From contig DYFQ01000016.1 in NCBI GenBank assembly GCA_020725105.1, positions 1-58,976 on the forward strand: DNA of 58,976 nt, in the 5' to 3' direction. Made by a program: the position numbers and the translations under genes. The notes under the pieces were generated by a model that saw nothing but the letters and a program-made list of their open reading frames with translations, was not told where the DNA came from and searched no databases. Positions 1 to 8,461 of the stretch are shown here, one piece after another (the stretch's first letter is position 1; each line of letters begins with the position of its first letter). This DNA is from Symbiobacterium thermophilum. GTDB lineage: Bacteria; Bacillota; Sulfobacillia; DYFQ01.

Positions 1-102
1 AGGGACGGGTGACCTGGCGTGAGGAGGCGGCTCCCGAGCCATGCGGCGGCGCCTCGAGCCGCCGGGACCCGCCGGGCGCTCCGGAAGGGGGGTCTCGGGA
101 AC

Positions 103-1161
103 ATGGTGTCCAAGAACGTCGGCGTCGACGTCGGTTACGGCTTCGTGAAGGTCACAGACGGTGACAAGGAGTTTGTCTTCCCGAGCGTCATCGGGGCCGG
201 ATTCCGGCCGGCCTACCGCTCGGACCTGGCCAACCGTTCCTCCCTCGTCGACAACCTGGCCCTGACGGTCGACGGCCGCCGCTACTTCGTCGGCAGCCTG
301 GCCGTTCGCCAGTCGGAGGTCGCCTCCCGGAGCCTGGACCCGGAGCGGGAGGCGGGTCCGGGGGTCCGCCTGCTCACCCTGGCCGCCCTGGCGCTGTACA
401 CGCCGTTCGACAGCCAGACCTTCAACGTGGTGACCGGCCTGCCAACCTGGGGTTTTGCCAGGCATAGGGACGCGTGGACCCGGCTCCTGAAGGGCACCCA
501 CAAGGTCAAGGTCCTCGGCCCCAGGGAAGACAAGGAGAAGAGCATCACCATCGACCAGGTACGGGTGGTTCCCCAGCCGCTGGGCACCCTGTACCACCGC
601 GCCATGAACTCGGTTGGCCGGGTGGAGCAGAAAGACCTGGCCCAGAGCCGGGTCGGCCTGGTGGACGTGGGGTTCCTCACCACCGACCTGGTGATGGTCG
701 ACGGCATGGAGTTCATCGAGCGCCGCTCCATGTCCACCACCACCGCCCTCTGGACCGCCTGGTCCATGGTGGCCGAGGCGGTCCGGCACGAGTTCGGGGT
801 GGTCCTGGCCAACTACGAACTGGACCGGGTGATGAGCGAGGGCCGGATCAGGATCAGGTCGGCCGTCCACGACCTCGGCGACCTCTGCCGGGAGGCCCTC
901 TCCTGGGTCGCCGCCAAGGTCGTGGACGAGGTGGTGTCCCTGTGGGACGTCCGGACCCTGGACACGGTCCTGCTGACCGGTGGAGGTGCCAAGGCGCTGG
1001 CCGAGTGGCTCCTGCCGGCCCTGGGTAACGCCCAGCTCGTGGACGATGCCCAGCTGGCCAATGCCAGGGGCTACCGCAAGCTGGCCGCCTACTGCTTCCG
1101 CGCCGCCGGCGAGGAGAACCGGGAGGCCGAGGGACCGGTCACCGCCACCGCCGCGGGGTAG
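103..1161 (+). CDS. ParM/StbA-type actin-like ATPase, copy 1
   Basis: A 352-aa protein with the actin/Hsp70-fold nucleotide signatures in order: phosphate-1 loop GVDVGYG (about residues 6-12), phosphate-2 loop DVGFLTTDL (about 186-194) and adenosine motif LTGGGAK (about 290-296). These are typical of ParM/StbA and Alp7 filament ATPases that segregate plasmids or organise cytoplasmic cargo. I chose ATG 103 because GGAAGGGGGG lies just upstream and the motif then falls at the N-terminus, as in both neighbours; a longer frame runs back to position 19. It is the first of three tandem paralogues. No ParR-like adaptor is visible beside them, so the cargo is unknown. Family assignment is firm; the cellular role is inference. 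Confidence 0.85.
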   Translation: MVSKNVGVDVGYGFVKVTDGDKEFVFPSVIGAGFRPAYRSDLANRSSLVDNLALTVDGRRYFVGSLAVRQSEVASRSLDPEREAGPGVRLLTLAALALYTPFDSQTFNVVTGLPTWGFARHRDAWTRLLKGTHKVKVLGPREDKEKSITIDQVRVVPQPLGTLYHRAMNSVGRVEQKDLAQSRVGLVDVGFLTTDLVMVDGMEFIERRSMSTTTALWTAWSMVAEAVRHEFGVVLANYELDRVMSEGRIRIRSAVHDLGDLCREALSWVAAKVVDEVVSLWDVRTLDTVLLTGGGAKALAEWLLPALGNAQLVDDAQLANARGYRKLAAYCFRAAGEENREAEGPVTATAAG

Positions 1162-1340
1162 CCTCCGGATGATCATGTCGCGGGTGCAGGAGATGACCGG
1201 GTGTCGAGGAATGTTATGGTATGTCCGGCGCGGGCATCTTTTTGCTTTCCACGCGTCTTGTCTCGTGTTCTCCGCGCCGGGTTGTGCTGCCCCGGGACAG
1301 CGGGTGGACGGGCCATGCCATGAGATGGGGGGCTTAGCGC

Positions 1341-2372
1341 GTGGTACAGCGAGTTCTTGGCGTTGACCTCGGCTACGGGTTTGTAAAGGTGAGTGACGGG
1401 GAACGGGAGTACAGTTTTCCGAGCGTGGTGGGGATCGGCCAGGACCTGCGGTATCGCCCCGAGCTTGGGGTGGAGCGCAAGCCCACCGAGCGGCTGGCCC
1501 TCACCGTTGACAACCGCAAGTACTTCGTGGGCGACCTGGCCATCCGGCAGAGCGGCATCGCTTCGCGGTCCCTCGACGCCGACCGGTCCCAGGACCAGAA
1601 CGTGCGGGTCCTCGTGCTGGCGGCCCTCAGCCTGTTCGCTCAGTGGGACGCCCAGGTCTTTCACCTGGTGACGGGGTTGCCGGTGAACTCCTACAGCGCC
1701 TACCGGGACGCCTGGGAGTCGCAACTTCCCGGCGAGTACAAGGTCGTGGTCGAAGAGGACGGCAAGCCCAGGGAGCGCCAGATCGCCATCGGCAACGTCC
1801 ACGTGGTGCCCCAGCCCTTCGGGACGCTCTACAACCGGGTGCTCAGCCCCATCGGCAACCTGGCCGACCGGGACCTGGCCCGCCGGACCATCGGCCTGGT
1901 GGACATCGGCTTCAAGACCACCGACCTGGCCGTGGCCGACCAGATGGAGTTCATCGACCGGCTGTCCAGTTCCACCACGACGGGCATGGCCACGGCGTAC
2001 GCCCATATCGCCGACCGGCTCCGGGCCGAGTACCGGCTGGACAAGGAAAACTGGGAGATCGACGAGATCGTCGCCCAGGGCGCGGTGCGCATCGCAGGCA
2101 AGACCTCCGACATCAGCCGGCTCAAGGCCGAGGCTTACGAGCGGGTGGCCAGAAAGGTCATCACCGACCTGGAGTCCCTGTGGGACTACCGGGACCTGGA
2201 TACCATCCTGGTGACGGGCGGCGGAGGCCAGGCCCTGGCGGAGCACCTTCTGCCTCGCTACCCCAACATCGAGCTGGTCGACGGGGCACCCATGGCGAAC
2301 GTTCGGGGCTACGTGAAGCTTGCCCGGCACTTCTTCGGGGAGGTCACGGCCGCGCCGAAGCCCGCGGGATGA
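1341..2372 (+). CDS. ParM/StbA-type actin-like ATPase, copy 2
   Basis: A 343-aa paralogue of the preceding gene, starting at GTG 1341 after a GGGGGG Shine-Dalgarno run. The same motifs appear at almost the same positions: DLGYG (9-13), DIGFKTTDL (about 187) and VTGGGGQ (about 290). The N-terminal stretch around GYGFVKV and the FPSVVG segment are nearly shared with copy 1, so this is a tandem duplication. A 179-bp spacer separates it from copy 1, so it may have its own promoter, although I see no clean sigma-A box there. The function is presumably filament formation with ATP hydrolysis; no partner gene is adjacent. Confidence 0.85.
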   Translation: MVQRVLGVDLGYGFVKVSDGEREYSFPSVVGIGQDLRYRPELGVERKPTERLALTVDNRKYFVGDLAIRQSGIASRSLDADRSQDQNVRVLVLAALSLFAQWDAQVFHLVTGLPVNSYSAYRDAWESQLPGEYKVVVEEDGKPRERQIAIGNVHVVPQPFGTLYNRVLSPIGNLADRDLARRTIGLVDIGFKTTDLAVADQMEFIDRLSSSTTTGMATAYAHIADRLRAEYRLDKENWEIDEIVAQGAVRIAGKTSDISRLKAEAYERVARKVITDLESLWDYRDLDTILVTGGGGQALAEHLLPRYPNIELVDGAPMANVRGYVKLARHFFGEVTAAPKPAG

Positions 2373-2427
2373 CGGGCGGCCGGGCCCCGGTTGGCCTCAC
2401 GGTCAAGCCGGAAGGGGAGTGGACGGC

Positions 2428-3600
2428 GTGCGGTGGCCGTTCGGGCGATCGACGGCCAGGCGGGAACCGGCGACCCATACTCCTTCCGACCGGCCGGAAC
2501 GGCCGGTGCCCGCCGGGCAGCGCGGCCAGGCGCCCGCGGCCGATCCGGTGCCGTCAAGCGTCGCGCGTACGCTGGGGCTTGACGTCGGCTACGGCCTGGT
2601 CAAGGTGTGCGACGGCGGGCGCGTGCTGTCGTTTCCCAGCGTCGTCTCGGACGCGGCCACCAGGCGGTACCGGGCCGAGTTCGCGCCGGCCGACGGGGAG
2701 GGGCAGGTCGGCCAGCTGACCGTCAACGGGAAGGACATCCTGGTCGGCGAGAGCGCCATCCGGCATGGGGTGCTGAACCGGCGGTCGCTGGCCCCCGACC
2801 GCGTCACGGGCTCCCACTTCCGCCTGCTGGCCCTGGCCGCCATCGCCCCGTACGCCCAGTGGGAGCGGCAGACCTTCTCGGTGGTGACCGGGCTGCCGGT
2901 GGCGATGTTCGACGCCTACCGGTGCGAAGTCGAGAAAAACCTGGCCGGCGAGTACCGGCTGACCGTTAAAGACGGCGGGCGCGTCAGGGACCGCCTGGTG
3001 AGCCTGGCCAGACCCACGGTCGTCCCGCAGCCGCTGGGCACCTTCTATCACGAGAGCCTGAACTCCATCGGCAACCTGGAGCGCCGCGACTGGCAGGAAA
3101 AGAGCGTCGGCGTGGTCGACGTCGGCTTTCGCACCACCGACCTGGTGGTGGTCGACCGGCTGGAAGTGGTTGACCGGCTGAGCGCCACCCTCGCCTTCGG
3201 CGTCCACGACATCTACCGGCTGCTGGCCGGCAGGATCCGACAGGAGTTCGGCCTCACCAAGGACGACCTGGAGCTTCAGCTGTGGTTTGACCGGGACGAG
3301 GTCCGGGTGGCCGGGCGCCGCCACGATATCCGCGGCTTCAAAAGAGAGTTCGTCCCCTGGGCGGTACAGAAGGTCCGCGCCGAGGTGGACTCGTTGTGGG
3401 ACCGCGGGGACCTGGACGAGATCCTGATCACCGGTGGCGGCGCCTCGCTGGTCGGCGACGGCCTGCGGGCGGCCTATCGAAACGCCCGGGTGGTTAACCA
3501 GCCAGTGTTCGCCAACGTGCTGGGTTTCGCCAGGCTGGCAGCCCGGCTGGCCCGGGGAGTGGGCGCCGGCCGGGCCTGGGAGGGCCGGACGGCCGGCTGA
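2428..3600 (+). CDS. ParM/StbA-type actin-like ATPase, copy 3 with N-terminal extension
   Basis: Third paralogue in the tandem. The ATPase core begins at about residue 51 (DVGYG), with DVGFRTTDL at about 230 and ITGGGAS at about 333. It differs from copies 1 and 2 in carrying about 45 extra N-terminal residues rich in Arg, Pro and Ala. GTG 2428 is chosen because GGAAGGGGA lies about 8 nt upstream. A start at GTG 2548, which lacks a ribosome site, would remove the extension, and a longer frame overlaps copy 2. The extension could be a cargo or adaptor segment, or simply a misplaced start. The active-site loops are intact in all three copies, so none looks like a degenerate pseudogene. Confidence 0.8.
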   Translation: MRWPFGRSTARREPATHTPSDRPERPVPAGQRGQAPAADPVPSSVARTLGLDVGYGLVKVCDGGRVLSFPSVVSDAATRRYRAEFAPADGEGQVGQLTVNGKDILVGESAIRHGVLNRRSLAPDRVTGSHFRLLALAAIAPYAQWERQTFSVVTGLPVAMFDAYRCEVEKNLAGEYRLTVKDGGRVRDRLVSLARPTVVPQPLGTFYHESLNSIGNLERRDWQEKSVGVVDVGFRTTDLVVVDRLEVVDRLSATLAFGVHDIYRLLAGRIRQEFGLTKDDLELQLWFDRDEVRVAGRRHDIRGFKREFVPWAVQKVRAEVDSLWDRGDLDEILITGGGASLVGDGLRAAYRNARVVNQPVFANVLGFARLAARLARGVGAGRAWEGRTAG

Positions 3601-3636
3601 GGCCGTCGCACCGCGCGGCACCAGGGAGGGAACACC

Positions 3637-3978
3637 GTGCAGGACTGCATTTTCTGCAAGCTCGTGCAGGGAAAAATACCCTGCCAGAAGGTGTACGAGG
3701 ACGAGCGGGTGGTGGCGGTTCGAGACATCAACCCGCAGGCTCCCGTGCACCTGCTGGTGCTTCCCAGATCTCACCTGGAGAACCTCCTCGCGCTGGACGA
3801 AGCTCCCGACCTTGGCGGCCACTGCCTGACGGTGCTGGGCCGGCTCGCCCGCCAGGCGGGCGTGGCCGAGGCAGGCTTCCGGGTGGTGGTGAACACCGGC
3901 GCCGAGGGCGGGCAAAGCGTCAACCACCTGCACTTTCACCTGCTGGGCGGCCGGGCGATGGGGTGGCCGCCGGGCTAG
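3637..3978 (+). CDS. HIT family nucleotide hydrolase (HinT-like)
   Basis: A 113-aa histidine-triad protein. It starts at GTG 3637 behind GGGAGGG. The N-terminus has the paired cysteines of Firmicute HinT (CIFCKL) and the C-terminus carries the catalytic triad HLHFHLLGG. HinT enzymes hydrolyse adenosine or aminoacyl phosphoramidates in the cytoplasm. The length matches the family. It lies immediately before rpsU, a position commonly held by a HIT gene in Firmicutes, but rpsU has its own promoter just downstream, so the two need not be cotranscribed. Confidence 0.92.
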   Translation: MQDCIFCKLVQGKIPCQKVYEDERVVAVRDINPQAPVHLLVLPRSHLENLLALDEAPDLGGHCLTVLGRLARQAGVAEAGFRVVVNTGAEGGQSVNHLHFHLLGGRAMGWPPG

Positions 3979-3997
3979 GCCGGCCCCGCGGGACCCT

Positions 3998-4027
3998 TTG
4001 ACACGGCGCCACCCGGTCGGGTACAAT
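3998..4027 (+). promoter_or_regulatory. Sigma-A-type promoter for rpsU
   Basis: TTGACA, an 18-nt spacer and TACAAT lie between the HIT gene and rpsU, leaving a leader of roughly 100 nt. The -35 box is a perfect match and the -10 box is one base off consensus. Confidence 0.75.
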
Positions 4028-4137
4028 GGCGCAGCACTCCCCCGGATGGCAGGCGCTGCCGTGACCGCCGGTGGGGTGCGCGACTCGCACGATGCTACCC
4101 CGGAGCAGCCCTCTCGGTGGGGGAGGGGGGGTCAGAG

Positions 4138-4314
4138 TTGGCCGAAGTCAGGATTGGCAAGGACGAGTCCCTTGACCAGGCCCTCCGCCGGTTCAAGCGG
4201 GAGGTGTCCCGCACCGGCGTGCTACGGGAAGTCAAGAAGCGGTCTCACTACGAAAAGCCGAGCGTGAAACGGAAGAAGAAGTCGGAGGCCGCCCGCAAGA
4301 AGCGGCGGCGCTAG
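4138..4314 (+). CDS. rpsU: 30S ribosomal protein S21
   Basis: A 58-aa basic protein with the S21 signature [19 protein letters not shown] and the Lys/Arg-rich tail [16 protein letters not shown]21 binds the 30S subunit and helps base-pair with the Shine-Dalgarno region. The start is TTG 4138, six bases after a GGGAGGGGGGG run; starts further upstream would add residues that the family lacks. It is followed by yqeY, the standard Firmicute order, and together they head the large operon. Confidence 0.95.
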   Translation: MAEVRIGKDESLDQALRRFKREVSRTGVLREVKKRSHYEKPSVKRKKKSEAARKKRRR

Positions 4315-4341
4315 GCCGCCGGCCAGGCCGGTGAGGTGTGC

Positions 4342-4812
4342 ATGGACCAGCAACCGACCGAGATCGAACGGCGCCTGGAAGCCGACATGAAAGAGGCCCT
4401 CAGGGCGCGAGAGGCGGGCAAGGCCCGCCTCTCCGTCATCCGGCTGGCCCGGGCCGCCCTGCAGAACGCCGCCATCGACCGCCGCCGCCCGCTGACGAAC
4501 GACGAGACCACGGAAGTGCTGGCCCGGGAGGTTCGCCAGCGCCGCGACGCCATCGAGGAATACCGCCGGCTCGGCCGCCAGGACGCCGTCCAGGCGCTGG
4601 AGGCCGAGATAGAGGTCCTCCAGGCCTACCTGCCCAGGCCGCTGGGGCCAGACGAGATAAGGGACCTGGCCGCCCAGGCCATCGCCGAGGCCGGCGTCCA
4701 GGACGCGCGGGGCGTCGGCCGGGTGATGGCCAGGTTGATGCCGCGGGTGCGGGGCCGGGCCGACGGCCGGCTGGTGAGCCAGATCGTCCGCGAACTCCTG
4801 GGCCACGACTGA
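4342..4812 (+). CDS. yqeY: GatB/YqeY domain protein
   Basis: A 156-aa protein of the YqeY family, related to the C-terminal tRNA-binding tail of GatB, the amidotransferase subunit that makes Gln-tRNA or Asn-tRNA. Visible features are the N-terminal helix with VIRLARAALQNAAID, the EVLAREVRQRRDAIEEY helix and the YLPRPLGPDEI linker before the small helical tail. ATG 4342 is preferred over GTG 4336 because a GAGGTG ribosome site lies a few bases upstream. It always follows rpsU in this group. The biochemical role is not established; a tRNA-related function is inferred from homology. Confidence 0.93.
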   Translation: MDQQPTEIERRLEADMKEALRAREAGKARLSVIRLARAALQNAAIDRRRPLTNDETTEVLAREVRQRRDAIEEYRRLGRQDAVQALEAEIEVLQAYLPRPLGPDEIRDLAAQAIAEAGVQDARGVGRVMARLMPRVRGRADGRLVSQIVRELLGHD

Positions 4813-4872
4813 CCGGTTCCCGCTGCCCTGTTCCGTCAGGCCACGGCGAGGGCCGGCCTCTCGTTCCGGCCG

Positions 4873-4901
4873 TTGACAGCTGTCAACATATCCCATAGAA
4901 T
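4873..4901 (+). promoter_or_regulatory. Sigma-A promoter of nfeD-floA with a palindromic -35 operator
   Basis: TTGACA (4873-4878), a 17-nt spacer and TAGAAT (4896-4901) form a strong promoter 41 bp before nfeD. The -35 box is embedded in a perfect 14-bp palindrome, TTGACAGCTGTCAA (4873-4886), which is the arrangement expected of a repressor operator. Confidence 0.78.
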
Positions 4902-4941
4902 AAAGGGTGCATCTGCCGCCCCCGGGGAGGGGGAGTTCACC

Positions 4942-6336
4942 GTGCGTCCGTGGCAGCCGACCCTTCACCCGCCTCCTTCCCGCGTCTGGCCGGCGCTGGC
5001 CCTCACGCTCGCCCTGTGGGCCGGCCTGTTTGCCTTTCCCGGTCCCGGCCCCGCGGCCCGGGCCGCCCAGCCGCCCGGCGCCGTGTACGTGGTCCCGGTG
5101 GAAGGCAATATCGACCAGGGGCTGGCCCGCTTCATCGTCCGCGCCTTCGCCGAGGCCCAGCGCGCCCGGGCGTCGGCCATCGTCGTCGAGATCACCACGC
5201 TGGGCGGCCGTGTCGATTCCGCCCTGGACATCGTGGACGCCATCTCCGGTTCCACCGTCCCGGTGACCGCGTACGTCCGCCAGCGCGCCTGGTCGGCCGG
5301 GGCCCTCATCACCATCGCCGCTCCAACCATCGCCATGGCGCCGGGGTCCAGCATGGGCGCGGCGGAACCACGCCCGGCCGACGAGAAGGTCGTCTCGGCG
5401 CTGCGGGCCCAGTTCGAGGCGGTGGCCGAGCGGGCTGGCCGGGATCCGCGGATCGCCGCCGCGATGGTCGATGCCGGGCTGGCCGTCGAGGGGCTGGTGG
5501 CCGAGGGAGAACTGCTCACCCTGACCGCCGACCGGGCCAGGGAGGTGGGTTACGCCGACCTGCTGGCCGCCTCGCGCGAGGAGGTCCTTGAGTTTCTGGG
5601 CCTGGCGGGCGCCCCCGTGGTGGAGGTGCGGCCCACGAGCGCCGAGCGGGTGGCCCGGTTCATCACCGACCCGATGGTCGCCCCCCTCTTGCTCACCCTC
5701 GGCTTTCTGGGCCTGCTGACCGAGATAACCACGCCCGGGTGGGGAGTACCCGGGACTCTGGGCCTCGTGGCGCTGGCTCTTTATTTCGGCGGCCACGTGA
5801 TCGCCGGGTTTGCCGGCTGGGAAGTGCTGGCCCTGTTCGCCCTGGGGATGGTGTTGCTGGGGATCGAGCTGTTCGTGCCCGGGTTCGGGGTCTTCGGCGT
5901 GGGTGGCCTGGCGGCGCTGGTGGCCAGCATCGTGCTGGCCTCGGGCTCTCCCGAGCGCGCGGTGCGGTCACTTTCCCTGGCGCTTCTGGCGTCCGTGGTG
6001 GCGGTCCTGGTCCTCATGCGGCTGGGCCGCTTCCGCGGCTGGTGGCGCCGGCTGGTGCTGGCGGAAGCGGTGACGGGGGCCGGCGGCTACGTGGCCGCGC
6101 GGCACCTGGAGGACCTGCTGGGCCAGCGGGGCACGGCCCTCACCACCTTGCGGCCGGCCGGGACGGTGGAGATCGGCGGGCGCCGGGTGGACGTGGTCAC
6201 CGAAGGGGAGTTCATCCCGGCCGGTAGCCCGGTCGAGGTTGTGGGCGTCGAGACCACCCGCGTGGTGGTGCGCCGGGCCCCCGAACCGAGACCCGGGCCC
6301 GAACCGGCAACCGGCGAGCCGGCGCGGGACTTTTGA
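4942..6336 (+). CDS. NfeD-family membrane-bound ClpP-class serine protease
   Basis: A 464-aa long-form NfeD protein. It has an N-terminal signal/anchor (about residues 13-40), then a ClpP-fold protease domain (about 50-220) with [36 protein letters not shown] and the catalytic-type Lys in DEKVVS. Four or five transmembrane helices follow (about 235-360), and then a C-terminal OB-fold NfeD domain (about 395-445). Such proteins partner with flotillin/stomatin proteins and cleave membrane substrates. GTG 4942 follows GGGGAGGGGGAG. The flotillin gene floA lies 41 bp downstream in the same transcript, matching the conserved yqeZ-yqfA pair of Bacillus. The operator-like palindrome upstream suggests regulated expression. 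Confidence 0.92.
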   Translation: MRPWQPTLHPPPSRVWPALALTLALWAGLFAFPGPGPAARAAQPPGAVYVVPVEGNIDQGLARFIVRAFAEAQRARASAIVVEITTLGGRVDSALDIVDAISGSTVPVTAYVRQRAWSAGALITIAAPTIAMAPGSSMGAAEPRPADEKVVSALRAQFEAVAERAGRDPRIAAAMVDAGLAVEGLVAEGELLTLTADRAREVGYADLLAASREEVLEFLGLAGAPVVEVRPTSAERVARFITDPMVAPLLLTLGFLGLLTEITTPGWGVPGTLGLVALALYFGGHVIAGFAGWEVLALFALGMVLLGIELFVPGFGVFGVGGLAALVASIVLASGSPERAVRSLSLALLASVVAVLVLMRLGRFRGWWRRLVLAEAVTGAGGYVAARHLEDLLGQRGTALTTLRPAGTVEIGGRRVDVVTEGEFIPAGSPVEVVGVETTRVVVRRAPEPRPGPEPATGEPARDF

Positions 6337-6377
6337 CACAATCAGGAGACGCCCAGTATCCGGAGGAGGTTGATCTG

Positions 6378-7412
6378 GTGCCCTTGCAAGCCCTTGACAC
6401 CGTGTTCTTCCTGTTCGTGCTGGCGCTGGGGGTCATCGCCCTTCTCATCATCTTCAGCTTCGTGCCCATCGGTCTCTGGATCGCGGCCCTGGCGGCGGGA
6501 GTCCGGATCGGCATCGGAACCCTCATCGGTATGCGGCTGCGCCGGGTGCCGCCGGCCCGGGTCATCGAGCCGCTGATCAAGGCGTTCAAGGCCGGCCTCG
6601 ACCTGTCCGTCAACAAGCTGGAGGCCCACTACCTGGCCGGAGGTAACGTGGACAAGGTGGTCAACGCCCTGATCGCCGCCCAGCGGGCCGGCATCCCCCT
6701 GGAGTTCGAACGGGCGGCAGCCATCGACCTGGCCGGCCGCGACGTGTTCCAGGCCGTCCAGATGTCGGTAAACCCCAAGGTCATCGAGACGCCGGTCATC
6801 GCGGCCGTGGCCAAGGACGGCATCGAGGTCAAGGCCCGGGCCAGGGTGACCGTGCGCGCCAACATCGACCGGCTGGTCGGCGGGGCGGGGGAGGAGACGG
6901 TCATCGCCCGGGTGGGTGAGGGCATCGTCACCACCGTCGGTTCCGCCAACAGCCACAAAGAGGTGCTGGAGAACCCGGACTCCATCTCCCGCACCGTGCT
7001 GCAGAAGGGCCTGGACGCGGGCACGGCCTTTGAGATCCTGTCCATCGACATCGCCGACGTTGACGTGGGCCGCAACATCGGCGCCCAGCTCGAGACCGAC
7101 CGGGCCGAGGCCGACAAGCGGATCGCCCAGGCCAAGGCAGAGGAACGGCGCGCCATGGCCGTCGCCTTCGAGCAGGAGATGCGGGCCCGGGTACAGGAGA
7201 TGCGGGCCAAGGTGGTGGAGGCCGAGGCCGAGGTCCCCAAGGCCATCGCCGAGGCCTTCCGCGCCGGCAACCTGGGCGTGCTCGACTATTACAACCTGCG
7301 CAACGTGCAGGCCGATACCCAGATGCGGGAGGGCATCTCCCGGGTCACCACCGAGCCGGCCCCGCAACAGCCCCCGGCCGGGCCGCGGCCGGAGAAGCCG
7401 GAACAGGACTAG
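6378..7412 (+). CDS. floA: Flotillin-like protein FloA
   Basis: A 344-aa FloA (YqfA). It has an N-terminal hairpin membrane segment (about residues 8-55), then the conserved MRLRRVPP region, a PHB/SPFH-like domain with [18 protein letters not shown], and a long Ala/Glu/Lys-rich coiled coil (about 235-300: [20 protein letters not shown]). FloA organises functional membrane microdomains and affects cell-envelope enzymes. The start is GTG 6378, nine bases after GGAGGAGG. It follows the NfeD protease, its usual partner. The C-terminal tail is Pro-rich, with no sign of truncation. Confidence 0.95.
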   Translation: MPLQALDTVFFLFVLALGVIALLIIFSFVPIGLWIAALAAGVRIGIGTLIGMRLRRVPPARVIEPLIKAFKAGLDLSVNKLEAHYLAGGNVDKVVNALIAAQRAGIPLEFERAAAIDLAGRDVFQAVQMSVNPKVIETPVIAAVAKDGIEVKARARVTVRANIDRLVGGAGEETVIARVGEGIVTTVGSANSHKEVLENPDSISRTVLQKGLDAGTAFEILSIDIADVDVGRNIGAQLETDRAEADKRIAQAKAEERRAMAVAFEQEMRARVQEMRAKVVEAEAEVPKAIAEAFRAGNLGVLDYYNLRNVQADTQMREGISRVTTEPAPQQPPAGPRPEKPEQD

Positions 7413-7417
7413 GGCCG

Positions 7418-7855
7418 ATGGACGCCTTTCTGGTAGCTATCCTGCTCTACGTGCTGGTCACCCTGGCCTCGCGGCTGGCCCGCCCGCCGGTGGGCCGGCC
7501 GCGGGCGGGTCCGGCAGGACGGCCGCCGCAGGAGCTTCCCGAGTGGCCGCCACCCGGGCTGCCGCCCCGGCCTGCCGCTCCGAGAACGGCCGCGCGGCCG
7601 CGGCGACCCGCCGTTCCCCGGCAGCTCCCGGTACCCGAGCCGCCGCCGGCCGCAGTGGAAGGCGTGCCCGACTGGGTGGCCCAGCCGTCGAGCGACGAGC
7701 CCCGGCCCGCGGAGGTCCCGGTCGAACTCGGCTGGCTGGGCCGGGCCGACCAGAACACCGTGGCGCGAGCCATCGCCTGGGCCGAGATCCTGGGGCCGCC
7801 GCGAGCCAGGAACCCGTACCGGGCGCCGCTCGGCCGCGGGGCCCGGGCGGGGTGA
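7418..7855 (+). CDS. Small single-pass membrane protein with proline-rich tail
   Basis: A 145-aa unrecognised protein. Residues 1-20 (MDAFLVAILLYVLVTLASRL) form one transmembrane helix. Next comes a Pro/Arg/Ala-rich disordered stretch (about 22-95), then a more structured end containing GWLGRADQNTVARAIAWAEILGPPRARNPYR. It starts six bases after floA and precedes yqfC. In many Firmicutes an unnamed membrane gene sits between floA and yqfC and ends in an R/P-rich motif like this one, so I read it as a real operon member. Function is unknown. The high proline content partly reflects GC pressure. Confidence 0.6.
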   Translation: MDAFLVAILLYVLVTLASRLARPPVGRPRAGPAGRPPQELPEWPPPGLPPRPAAPRTAARPRRPAVPRQLPVPEPPPAAVEGVPDWVAQPSSDEPRPAEVPVELGWLGRADQNTVARAIAWAEILGPPRARNPYRAPLGRGARAG

Positions 7856-7861
7856 CGGCCG

Positions 7862-8002
7862 GTGGCGTGGCAGCCGCTGGCCGACCGGATCAGGTGGCTG
7901 GTGGAACACTGGCCGGCTACGCTCACGGCCGCCGCGGTCCTGCTCGCCGCGGGGTGGCTCCGGGAACGCCGGCGCCGGCCCGGCGGGCCGCCCGCCGTAT
8001 GA
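7862..8002 (+). CDS. Possible 46-aa single-transmembrane peptide
   Basis: A short frame from GTG 7862 to TGA 8002 between the preceding membrane protein and yqfC, with GGGGTGA upstream. It reads as an amphipathic N-terminus (MAWQPLADRIRWLVEHW), a hydrophobic helix (about residues 20-33) and an Arg-rich end (RERRRRP). That layout is a plausible membrane micropeptide. No homologue is recognised and the start is uncertain. Confidence 0.4.
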   Translation: MAWQPLADRIRWLVEHWPATLTAAAVLLAAGWLRERRRRPGGPPAV

Positions 8003-8056
8003 GGGCGCCTACCACCGAATAGCATGGGGTGAGGTGCCTGAAGGGGGCGGCGCGCC

Positions 8057-8416
8057 GTGGCGGGAACCCGCCGGCCGCGAACGGGTGGCCGGGCCGGCGG
8101 GTCCCGGCCGGACGACCCCGGCCGGCCGGAGGCCGACGTGGCCGAGTCCGCCGGCCGGCGGTCGGTGGAACGGGTAGCCGACCTTCTGGAACTACCCCGG
8201 GACGTGGTCCTGGACCTGCCCCGGCTGACCCTTGTCGGCAAGCTCCAGCTCACCGTGGAAAACCACCGGGGCCTGGTGGAATACACCCCCGAGCGAGTTC
8301 GCATCGCCGTCCACGAGGGCGAGATCGTTGTGACCGGCCGCGGGCTGGCCATCGGCAGCGTCTACCGGGACGAGATGATCATCGGCGGCCGCATCGACGG
8401 CCTGGAGCTGCGGTAG
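8057..8416 (+). CDS. yqfC: Sporulation protein YqfC
   Basis: A 119-aa member of the YabP/YqfC family. The first 35 residues are an Arg/Gly-rich extension; the conserved domain begins at ERVADLLELPRDVVLDLPRLTLVGK and contains LTVENHRGLVEYTPERVRI and GLAIGSVYRDEMIIGGRIDGLEL. YqfC is made in the mother cell under sigma-E in Bacillus and occurs only in endospore formers, so it supports a sporulating host. It is followed by yqfD, its conserved neighbour. The GTG start at 8057 may be too far upstream given the low-complexity N-terminus. Confidence 0.9.
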   Translation: MAGTRRPRTGGRAGGSRPDDPGRPEADVAESAGRRSVERVADLLELPRDVVLDLPRLTLVGKLQLTVENHRGLVEYTPERVRIAVHEGEIVVTGRGLAIGSVYRDEMIIGGRIDGLELR

Positions 8417-8461
8417 GAGGGGGAACCGGCCCCGTAGCCTGGCACCCGGGGGCGGTCGCCG

